This document shows, piece after piece, positions 13,601 through 25,600 of a stretch of DNA of 50,336 bases. Made by a program: the position numbers and the translations under genes. The notes beneath the pieces were generated by a model. The model was not told the DNA's origin. It did no database searches and saw nothing but the letters and a program-made list of their open reading frames with translations. Source of the DNA: Priapulus caudatus (lineage: Eukaryota > Priapulida > Priapulimorpha > Priapulimorphida > Priapulidae). Location of the stretch: positions 343,287-393,622 of the forward strand of contig NW_014577188.1 in NCBI RefSeq assembly GCF_000485595.1, read 5' to 3'. Each line of letters opens with the position of its first letter. Position 1 is the stretch's first letter.

Positions 13601-16600
13601 AATGTAACAACCCCACGTGGAATCGAGTTTCTATAGCTGATATCGTCAGTGCTATCAGTAGGCCAGTCTCCATTTGGACCGAGTAAGTGCCAACGCACCT
13701 GGAAATTAAAAAACAACTTTATATGTTTACCGGCACCATAGTCAGTGCTCACTGCTGGAGCAATAAATAGAATAAGAATACAGTAAAATACCTCATTGTG
13801 TAACATGGATTTGAGCTTAATGGTCAGTAATCTGGAACAATCGCAATATTGTAAAAAAAAATTGTTTGATGCTATTCAACCTATGCAAGATTGTTGCACA
13901 ATCCATCTCACATTACTGCTCTATCTGACATTATCTGACAATAATGTTGCAACTTCAGTCTTAACATGCTTCCAAAAAGGTACTGCAGGGTTGCGATAAG
14001 GTACCGTTTGCCTGCCAGTTAGCCCTTCTGTTCTCTGTATGGTGAAGTCCAGAGTTCTCGCAGAGTCTGGGTTAGGAATGGTGATAGCTGTCGATCCAGT
14101 GAAGCCAATCTTACCATAGGGAAAGTCACTCTGTGTGATTGTAACCGTAGCAACACGCAGATCACCAAGCTTCGCACCACCTGAATGACAAAGCCAGCAG
14201 AACATTGGTTAGAGTTACAGACATAAGACAGTTCCACGTGAAAAGCTTTTACACAAATGATTTTTTCTAAATGCAACTCCAAGCTTATAATCTATAAAAA
14301 CCCGTAATAGTTTAAAATATACATATAGTGATAGGAATAATAATAATGATGATAAATACAATACAAAATATAATGATATTTAAGCACATACTTCAGTTCT
14401 GTCTAAAACTAATACAGTGTAATATGAACAAGATATATATATATATATATATATTTAAAATTTATTTAGCACTGTTAAAATTACAGACAGAGTATGTATG
14501 TGCACATACTTACCATGCACTCTAGTTAACATTATCTCAAAAGCTTCGTCCACCTCCCTAGCACTGTCATCCACAATTGTGACATTAATGGTAGCAAGTC
14601 CAACTCCCTCAGGGAACACGACCTCCCCATCCGGCAAAAGATAGTCAATGCCATTGGACAGAGCGGTGATTGGTCTAGATGTGTAACTTGCGCTAACAAT
14701 GCCAAATGTACCACGTGTGCGAACGACAGGCACATAAGCCATGCTGCTTTCCTCTTTCACTGCAATAGAATAAGCCTACAAGTGTGAAACTGAGCACCTG
14801 GTCTCCATCTCATAAAGTAAGGTAATATGTTCTTCAAATCGGGCAAATCATGTGACAATTAACGGCTCAATAATAGTAATATAGGTCTGAAATATTAGTA
14901 ACTAAGTAACTACTTGAATCAACACTAGCCTGTCACTTAACCTTTTATTATAACATTCCACATCTGTGAGTCGATATTATTTATCCAACAATTTTTAATG
15001 TCAATAAAATTCACACTTGTTAACTTGCCTAAAAAGTTGACAGCTGACGGACCAAACTCAATAGTTCCTTCGGCGTTGTCGTTCTTCTCTATAATTACTG
15101 TCTTGTTCACCAATGTCCCAAGGTCAGGGCTCATGTCAAGGCTATAACCATGAGAGCCCTTTACATAGTCATTACTCGCTGGTGATATCAGCCTGACTGA
15201 TGCCAAGCTAACATTAAAATGTTCATCACCCTCTGGCTCTAAATCCTGCAACAGAAGTAAATTTCTAAAGCCACTATAGCAGAACCAAAATAATTTTCAT
15301 GAAGAAAAATTTTATGAAATGCTTTGATAACTAGGATTGCAAAGAGCATTACAAACCTGTCTGATGGCAATGAGGATGTTCTGTCGGTCATCGCCCGGTC
15401 CAAACGTCAAGCTTCCTGCAATCTGCCGGAAGTCCCGGTCGCTCACAGCCGTCCCTGCCACAGTGCTGTACTGGACTAACACTTGCCCTGCAGAACCCAG
15501 GCTTCTTACAACAGGCAAGCTCAGCTGCAAAATATATACAAATATTTTCTGTAATAATTATCATGCAATGATAACAGGTTTGATACAAAACAACAATGGT
15601 ATTGATTATAACTGCCTATACTTACTAATAATCACTATTCAATCAGTTCAAGAAATTAATGGCTTTTCTCCCCAGCTAGGACAGCAACTCTCACCATACG
15701 TTTTCGACCTAGGAAAATTCACTAGGCAAGATATCATTAATTGGATCATCTAACCATCTAACATTGATGGAGAAAAACATACCTGAGGGGCATCTTCTGA
15801 CACCCTAACAACCTGTGGCTCTGTGAAGTGGAAGAGACCGTGAGGGTAGTCACTCGCTGCCATGGCTACTGTTGCCGTGTTCATTCCAGGCCGTGTGCTG
15901 ATGACTGCGCCGCCAGAGACGGAAACAAGAGCCAACACGTAATCGTGCCTCAGCTCTGGTTTCATGTCGTCCACAGCCTTGACGAAAAATGCGTTTCACT
16001 CAGTTTGATTGTGCATGCTCAATCTTGTTTTCTATATCAATATGTGACAGTTTGAATCAGTTTGATTAGGCATGCTCAATCTTGTTTTCTATATCAATAT
16101 GTGACAGTTTGAATCAGTTTGATTGTGCATGCTCAATCTTGTTTTCTTTATCAATATGTGAGAGTTTGAATCAGTTTGATTATGCATGCTCAATCCTGTT
16201 TTCTATATCGATATGTGACAGTTTGAATCAGTTTGATTAGGCATGCGCAATCTTGTTTTCTATATCAATATGTCATAGTTTGAATCAGTTTTATTGTGCA
16301 TGCTCAATCTTGTTTTCTATATCGATATGTGACAGTTTGAATCAGTTTTATTGTGCATGCTCAATCCTGTTTTCTATATCAATATGTCATAGTTTGAATC
16401 AGTTTTATTGTGCATGCTCAATCTTGTTTTCTATATCGATATGTGACAGTTTGAATCAGTTTTATTGTGCATGCTCNNNNNNNNNNNNNNNNNNNNNNNN
16501 NNNNNNNNNNNNNNNNNNNNNNNNNNNNNNNNNNNNNNNNNNNNNNNNNNNNNNNNNNNNNNNNNNNNNNNNNNNNNNNNNNNNNNNNNNNNNNNNNNNN

Positions 16601-19600
16601 NNNNNNNNNNNNNNNNNNNNNNNNNNNNNNNNNNNNNNNNNNNNNNNNNNNNNNNNNNNNNNNNNNNNNNNNNNNNNNNNNNNNNNNNNNNNNNNNNNNN
16701 NNNNNNNNNNNNNNNNNNNNNNNNNNNNNNNNNNNNNNNNNNNNNNNNNNNNNNNNNNNNNNNNNNNNNNNNNNNNNNNNNNNNNNNNNNNNNNNNNNNT
16801 AAATAAATATATATACTAATACATGGTCTACTAAATACAGTATTCAAGGACAATAACCAATTGACACTATGTACATGATAGATTATAGCAAGAGTCCATA
16901 ATGGAGATATATAGTCTCTATTATGGACTCTTGATTATATAGTCACCTGTAATACAATAGTAGCGTTTTCCTGCATGTCTCTGAAGGTAATCGTTCCTGA
17001 GGTTTGTGCAAACTCAGCGTCTCGTGGAGTAAGTTGCCAAGTAACTGACACCGCGCCGAATTTTCCCACACCTCTGTTTATTCTGTCCCACAGCAATTAT
17101 TAATGTCATTTAGAACTGAAATCTATTATTAATATCATGGTAATAATTTAGCAGCAAACCCAAATTTGAAATATTTCTGAATGTTTTTCACATCAGAAGG
17201 AGAATGACATAGCAAACAGAATCGCACTTCAAAGTCTAATAGGTCTTCCTTATCTATAAACCAATTTCAAAAGTTGAGACATATATGTTACATTTCGTGC
17301 ATTTACATTAATATATATACATGTTCTGTAATAAAAGTTACACCACGGAATACACTATGACACTCACACAACTTCTGTGGTGCCATCATAGTCTTCGCTC
17401 GGTTCACCGATGCTCACATAGCGATACTCAGGCAGGATGGTTATGACGCCACTCGCCCCTGGGTCCGACTGAATGACCAGCATGGCATCACCTGCAAAAC
17501 ACACACATAAATACACTCAGTGACATCTACAGGAATTCATTTTGTAAGCAGATTTGTACTTATTTGGTTACAACTTTATAAAAATATATCTAATAATAAA
17601 AACCATGCACGACCAACTATACTCTATATATCTATCTATATGTATATATACTCTCTTTTAGAAGAGAACCTTATGGATTAATGGGTTTATACTCACTACT
17701 ACTGCTACCACAACATGATAATCTTTATTAAGCTGGGATGTCAAGTTTCCCTTGGCAAGTTCAAGTCAAGAAGATACAATGTAAACTGGAAGACATCTAC
17801 TAAAAATATCTCATCTATAAACACCATAAGATATTCCTTAGATGTTTTATGAGATATCCATGGGATCATCTGACAAAGTGACATCAGAGCTAAAATTTAT
17901 GTTTTTGTAGCCATTTCAGGCTGCCAACACTAAACGCACCAATTAAAAAATCCACTGCAAGTTAATTACCAAGATTAGGAGAGATGTCCGCATTGTTGTC
18001 TGCAGCCACCAGAGAGATGGTGTATTGTTCTTCTCCTTCCAAGTAGTCATCTGGTATCGTTTCCAGAAATATTGTTTTCACTGTCTCACCCTATTGCGAT
18101 CAATAGTAGTGACGAATTAGTCTGATGCGAAACTTCGTAAAACTTCATTTACAATTGTGCAATGAAATGCTTATTTCTACATTATTAAAATTCCTTAAAT
18201 TATAAAAGTATTCAATTGCCACGTCTTCATGCAACAGAGACCATTAATTAACTGATTACTATTTCGCACAGATGTGAGTTAATTACAAACACTGACTGAT
18301 GCTGATAATACAAAATTAATTACAAGAAAATCGTGCATGTTACTGAAAGGCTCACAAGGAAGTGCAAGGTCTGTTAGTTATGAACCAGATCTAATGACCG
18401 TACTCTGTTTTGTATGTACTGTATCACTCGGAAATTTTATTATTTTAACGGCTCAACACTATTACATTTATCAGATTTTTTCTCCATGAAAAATACGTAC
18501 TGTCTGTCTGTATTTGTACATGTACGAATTACAAGTAATAAAAACTTAATAATAACAGTATAATGCAACTTTAATTGTTTACCTCTAAAAAGGTTAGGTT
18601 TCCTTGCATGGGCTGGATGTCAAACACAGCATCAGAGCTCAGCTTCCAGGTGACATGTACCCTTCCTTGAGCACCTTGTGTGCGGACCACGTCGAACCGG
18701 ACCCTGCCGTTGGGATCGCCAAACGTCTCTGATTCCAGAACTGATTTCTAAGGAGGAAGCAGAAGAGAGGAGTGAATCAATCCTCCAGAAGTTTCCTGAT
18801 TAGAATTCACTTCTGTTTGCCGACTTGGCACAGCGTGTGATTAGAATGTGTATGAAATCTGCACGATACAAAACAGAGTCAACGTTACTGTTAACAGTTA
18901 TTTCTATATAACACTGCACACACAAACCTGTGTATCAGTGAAACTAAAGAGGCCATTTGGTGAGTCATTCTTCAGTATGTTGATGACAACATATCTATCC
19001 GTGCCTAACTCTGCACCACCCTTAGCCTCCAGAAGTTGCACACTGAATGACTAAAAAGAAAAAAAAAGCAGACGAAACATTACCGAGAGTACATCTTTAT
19101 ACAGATATATTGAAATTACCATACTTGTTGTGCGTAATAATTTTACTTGTTGCACGTGTTGAATGTACTTGGTGTACTATGAGATGAGTAGTGAAAAATA
19201 TTCTTATAGGCTTGCTAATTATTACAAGGGCAGAGAAACACCCAGAGAACAGCCGTTTACTGCACGCTAGCCTAAGAGGGCATGCACTCACTTCGTGGTA
19301 CTCTGGGAGCGGGTCGTCAACTATCTGTATGTCGATGGTCGCGTGACGTTGCTGGTGTCCAAAGATGACCTCTCCACTGAGAGGTTTAAAGTCGGCGGCC
19401 GACGCGCTGTCTGGTATCGCCTGCCAGGATACGCTCACCTTCCTGTAGGCGCCCTTAGTACGAGACAGTCCCAGCCGCACTGAGCCGATGCCTTCATACA
19501 CCTCCACGACACCCAGTGGCGTCTGAAATAAAAAACACACATTGTACTGGCTTCATACTTTTGCAGAACGAGTGGATTAATTACTGCAAGCAACGAGGAG

Positions 19601-22600
19601 GATTAACCAAAGCACTTCAGCGGCATTATCCCAATGCAAGAAGGTATAGTATACCGTCTTTCAAATCCATGTGTAGTTGTCAGACTACGTTGGCAATGAG
19701 AATTCTTCTTACCCTCGTGACATTGAACTGTATGATGCCTCTTGCATTGTCGTTTTCATTGATTGACACCGCCATGGTCTCATCGTCAGGTCGTTTTACA
19801 CTGGGCACTGCTCCACCCACGGAAACCCCTCCTGCCAGACTGACTCCAGTGATGTTGACGAGAAATACCTCATCACCTTCTGGTAGGTCATCCTTGAGGA
19901 ACACATTTATTCATTATTAATTAATTAATTAAATCAATTAAAACATTAATTAATTACACATGAAAACTTGCGGTGAGACTATAATATGTACACAAAACCT
20001 GGGTTAATACTATCATTTATGCTGGGGATATCTTTATTGTTATAATTGTATAAGAAAGGAATACAGTATCTCTAAATATTATATGTATATATATATATAA
20101 ACCGTAATCTATATAATGGCATACATTGATAGGAGTAGTTCTATACTTCGTCGCAGGCTACATGTTAAATTCAAGTTTAGATATCCATTTTATTATACCA
20201 TTCTACATATATGATATTGCATCCTTGCACGGTAAAAACATAAGCATACAACTAAACGTGAATATAATTACTGGCAAAAGGAAGAGGTCTACATCCGCTT
20301 CTCCCATGCCAGCTTCCATGCTAATAGAACCTTGTGTCGCTATATAGTCCTGTCCAGATATTGCTTGAGCAGAATCTGGCTGGTTCAATGCACGAGCAGT
20401 ACTGCAAGACGAAAATCATTATACGTCCACCATAAGCATCATATCTACTTTTCTTCGATAATAAAATTTAATTACTAAGTAGACAACATTAATAAACCTA
20501 AGTAAACAATAAATTCTACGAATCTATTCGGGTTTAATAAGCTGACTTTAGCAATAAAACATGAGGTGGGTATTACCTGTACGATATGACAATGGTACCC
20601 ATTGTTCCTTGCTCACGAATGACTTTTAGGGAGACCTTTGAACCTTGGCCCAATGGTTCATCAAAGTTTGCCCGTGTCTTCTCCCAGGAGACGACACCAT
20701 GGGGCGAGTCATTAGCCATAACAGTAATCCTCGCTACATTATTTTTCCCTGTAAGTGAATCAAATAATTGGGACAAGGTTTACTATCTGCCATTTAAACA
20801 GTAACCTCGCACCAGATTCTTTACTGGCAAGGCATCTAGTGATTGCGTAATACGGCGTTTCAACGTACGCATAGAGACAGAGATTTTGAATACATTAGTA
20901 AAAACAAGTTACGGAGACAGCCGGAATTAGACACAAAGCACATTAGCTACCTCGTTAATAGCTCGTTAATTGGCCGTACGGGGAACGGCCACCTGGGTAA
21001 TTAAACCACATTAACCGCAGCAAAAATGCTGTCTAGTTTATGACCATGACATCATGAGGCACCACGACGACAAGATAGTGCCCGAGAGATCCCCCAGTCG
21101 ACGATCGTACATGGAGCTACAGACACTACTGCTCATAGGGTCTATGTCCCCCAGGGTACTGCCGGAACGTACCCTGGGTACGGTCCGGTATACCGGGACG
21201 TACCCTGGTAACTATTTGATATGGTTAGGGTTAGGGTTAGGGTTAGGGTTATGGTTAGGGTTAGGGAGTAGGTGTAGGCGACTCCTTAGACTCGTTAGTG
21301 GAGTAGGCGAGGTACGGTCCGGCATATTAGATAGTACCAGCAGGCCTCGACGCTTATTTTCAGATCTGGTTGTCCTGTCGGGCAACAAGAAGCAATTTTT
21401 ACTTGTCCGAATTTTGATTTTACTTGTCCAAAATTTACTTGTGCAATCTATGAGCCGTTAATGTCCTCTTTTGGTTCAGTGCATATCATATTATCAGAAG
21501 TGTATAATATAGAGATCTATATTATATAAATAGATATATATACATATATAACATATATAGATAGATGTAGATATATATATATATTATACACTCCTGATAT
21601 TTTTGCCAGTATTCCCTGCGTGCATATAGGCTCGCACATACCTAGGCATGTGTCTGCGCGCGCGTTTGCATGCGTGCGTGCGTGTGTATTACACTTACAG
21701 TATATATACGGTAATTACTTGTGTATAAACCGCGCTTTTTGTACACAACTTCAATAAAAAAAATTAGGGGGTGCGACTTATAGACGAGGTTAAGAAATCT
21801 TGTTAATGTACCAATGTTTGTACCAACTTTTCAATGCAAAATATGGGGTGCGACTTATAATATACATGAATTATACTTATACACGCGTAAATACAGTACA
21901 TGCAAATTGCAAAATCGTAATGAAATTCACACATTTATGTTTGCATGCTGGCACGCTCATTGTGTGTCATTACCGATTGCAGCTTTTTCCTCAATCACAG
22001 GAAAGAGTTTTGCTGTCAGCCTCTCATCCCAGCGATGCCTACCCCCTACATATTCAATAATGAATATGCCCCAACCGACTTATAAACAATTGTATCCCCA
22101 CCCCAGTACATAAATCAATGCCGCCCCGGCCAAGGAGGTATGCATTGCCGCTCTGAATAAATCTGTAATGGTAACAGTGGGTGTCGCGGGCTGCTTTTTT
22201 CAGGGACCTTTGATAACGTTTGAAATGAGTGCGATAGCGCCCTGGGTCAGAGGATGTTAGGAATATTAAACAACTAGAACTTTTCAGTTGTCCGATCGGG
22301 CAACTAGGCAAGAGAATAACTTGTCCGACATAGACTTTCACTTGTCCCGGGCAATCGGACAACCGTTAGTGTCGAGGGCTGTACCAGGGTACGTTCCGGT
22401 ATACCGGACCGTACCCAGGGTACGTTCCGGCCGTACCCTGGGGGACATAGACCCTCTCAGCGACACTACTGTCGCGACCGGCCAAATTGCCCATTTTTGG
22501 TCACGTTGTCCATTGCCCGCGATGTATGCTAACAAGTCCGAGAACAGTCGAGGATTCCATGTTTAGATCTATGTTAAGACATACATATGTACAGACCTGT

Positions 22601-25600
22601 ACACAACACTAGCAGGCACAATACAAGAAACCTACATATGTAGGCTGTAGCACCCATGTTGAACACAAACTGTAATCATGCTTGCTTACGACTAGCTGAA
22701 AATATGTACGACGTACATAGCCATGTAATTTCGCATTGCTTGTGTCTTAATGTTTCTTTAGCTTGAACCAGGTAATTATAATTAAATTACAAAATTTGGT
22801 ATTCATGAATGCGTTACGTTTTTTTCCATAGATGTAAATATTTTCTCGTTAAGGGTTTAAGATGATTTACCTACCATAACCTTGATGTTACAATATACGA
22901 CTGCTTAACATTGTGTCTACAGAAGCAAAACTAATTTTTTTCTAAACACTGCCTCTAGTCAGTATCGATACTGGCATGATTACTAGGCCATGCATCATCA
23001 ATACTTACCGATTCGTGTCCGTTTGTCAGGACTGCCTGGGACACTGACATCAACTAGCGTGACTAGAGTGACCTCGTCTAATTCGGGTCGAGGATCGGGT
23101 GCAATAGTGATAGTGATAGTAGTTTTATCCTGCCCATCTGCGAAGTCCACCTACAATATAAGGCAAGGTGCGTAAACAGAACTACTTTTCGAGAGGATTA
23201 AGTATTACAGATTAATTTCACATTTATTTTCGCATGTGTGCGCGTAGTTTTGCACCGAGCCATAGCCCTGCCAAATAAATACGCATATAGTTAGTTTGTT
23301 GAGAAGTCCTCTCATAGGTTACATGCTTTGTGGCCTACACTACTTGCCCTCAGGGGAAAAAACACTGTATTCCTAAAGGGAGCAGGTATAGCCACGTGCG
23401 GGTTATTCTGAGCAGTTGACTTTTTGGTATCTTCTTTGTTCTGGGGGAGGGGAACTGCCCCTTCGCCCCCCCCAATTGCTACATCCCTGTCTACATATGA
23501 ATCGGTATGGCCAATACATAGGCAATGACATCCGCAGACATTCATCAGTGCTGAAGCGTAACATGTAGGCTGCTAGGCGCATGCTGTAATGTAGCTCTAT
23601 AGAACTCTCATCACAGGCCTGTGGCAGAGTGAAGGGCTATAGTTCTAGAGCTAGCTGTAACGATACGTTTGTGGAGCACTGACCCTAGAAGCATTAACCA
23701 CGTCAATTAATTATCCTTGTCAACAACGCACATTCTTTCTCACTGTGCCGCGCTGCACTTTCTAAGATCAACCATTACCGGCATTCGCCAGTGATTCATC
23801 AACCACACTATAATCAAAGAACGTGTACGGTCTTTTCTAGTGATAGAGTGAGAAAAATGGTCCAGGTGCCAAATTTATTGAATTAGTGGAAAATTAATAG
23901 GTCGATAGACAACGTTTAATATGCCTTGGTGGGCTGCAATAGGACATGCTAGACTGATTTAGGGTAATGATTGCAAACGATATATAAAGACACCGACACC
24001 AAGCCGCGAGAAGGCTACGACTTTCCTCTACAGAGATAACCACAGATCTATAATATTGCTGCCGAAAACTGTGAAGCTATAAGGTAAGTAAACATGCAGT
24101 TAAAAAAGCTTAGGATATTACATAATAAACAATTCAAGTATTTTGCGTATGTATTCTTGAGTAGCTGGGTTACGGAATTTCAGTTGTTTTTTTCTGAAAC
24201 GGATTTTATCCATAAGCTAGCTGCGTAATTACTCTACCACATTTTATGTTTATATCACTTATTAGTATTTTTGGCATCTCATTTAGGCATAGGAATAATC
24301 ACTATTCTTATATTATTGCCTATTTCCTGTTTTTGATCATTTATATATTGCCAATAACGATATAACTTTTTGCCGACATAAAGTGAAATTTTTTCAAAGT
24401 AATATGTTTGTAGATAGATTTCCGAACATCATTATAACCAAGAAAATAGTCTTGCTGTAAACAATAAGTTCTTATTTGTAAAAAATAATGCATCACTGTT
24501 TAACCCACAGACACTGCACACAATGACGAAATTGCACGTATTTGTTATAGCCATACTGCTCCTCTCTACTCTTGAGGTACGTGTAACAGTTAGAAACACG
24601 GTAAACATCCATCTTAAAGTGCTAGAGTCTATGATGTAATAGATATGGCCGCCAAATTAATAATTCCTGTACCAATATGTGAGTCGAATTATAGCATGTG
24701 TGTGAAGTTATTTCCTAGTTCAGTTCCTTATTTTCAAAAAAGTAAATGGTTATGAGTCTTTTATAGTCTTTCTGAGCATGAAAAACCATTCTGCGTTCGA
24801 ACCTTACCTAGTAACAATGGTGTTGAATAACGGAAGAATGAGGAAAGTATTGGTGTGATAACTGCTGAAAAATCACTAGATGATCTAAAGCACTTAATTA
24901 ATCAATCTTAATTTACAGGACGCAACCAGTCAAGATAGTCAGGAGTTCACTGCGTCATTCAAAAGCCTCTTCGATGGTATATGCCTGCATGAATTTTTAC
25001 GAGAGAGTTGCAGCAGAGACGGGGGAAACGTGGAAGGCTGCACCCCAGGCTTCAGTGTCTCCAGATGCGTATGCAACTCTGACAAAACAATTTGCAGGAG
25101 GGTAACAGTACTAATATTCCATTTTAGACTGGTTTGGTAAAATCACAGAAGTCTGATAAGCACTGCATAGTTTGAGTATATAATGCTAATGGCCTTTTCC
25201 AACTGATAGGCACTGACGATAAAAATTCCTGGTTCCATTTGCTCATTTGCGGTTTACTAAATATAACTTTCCCACTCATTATTATTATGAGGTTATGCCA
25301 GCGTTATACAAATCACAGCTGTTATTGGAATATTTAACCATGAGATGTCCATCTTGCGTTGAGGTAGTAAGCAATATGACGTATGTATGACTTATTCAAA
25401 ACATACGTGGCGTGATACTAATTACACCTTATCTTTTCAGCTAAGAATACGGAGAAACCCGTGTTCGTGCGTTCTCCCTAACGGAAATAGATTCTGGGAC
25501 AACGATGTATGCTACAGACCCAAGGTTCAGAATGCCAACAGCTGCAGCTGCAATAATGCTAATGTACAACTTGTTGACTGTACTATACGTTCTTAATAAT

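Larger units (their letters stand above)
21127..22460. mobile_element. Foldback (long inverted-repeat) element, non-autonomous
   Basis: The segment at about 21138-21211 recurs inverted at about 22383-22456, including AGGGTCTATGTCCCCCAGGG and several CCGGTATACCGG-like palindromes. Weaker inverted similarity continues inward (TTGTCC...GGGCAAC near 21370 and 22290-22370). No transposase frame is visible inside. Confidence 0.75.
20749..23008. other. Intron between exons 38 and 39
   Basis: Holds the foldback element with its TTAGGG tract, the hairpin at 21.5 kb, and a fragment with GGGTGCGACTTATA motifs near 21765 and 21845. No coding signal of its own. Confidence 0.85.

Noticed and set aside
16253-16819. 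Long plus-strand frame over the 57-bp minisatellite and gap
   Set aside because: The unit is a multiple of three and the rest is N; there is no start context, splice site or domain.
21222-21267. TTAGGG tract as a chromosome end
   Set aside because: Coding exons of the same gene continue on both sides, so it is interstitial.
22054-22566. Open frames inside the foldback element
   Set aside because: They follow the palindromic repeats and show no transposase motif.
23312-23545. Open frame of about 77 codons upstream of the nested gene
   Set aside because: No splice sites in phase with exons 37 or 38 and no domain; it overlaps a G/C-run repeat.
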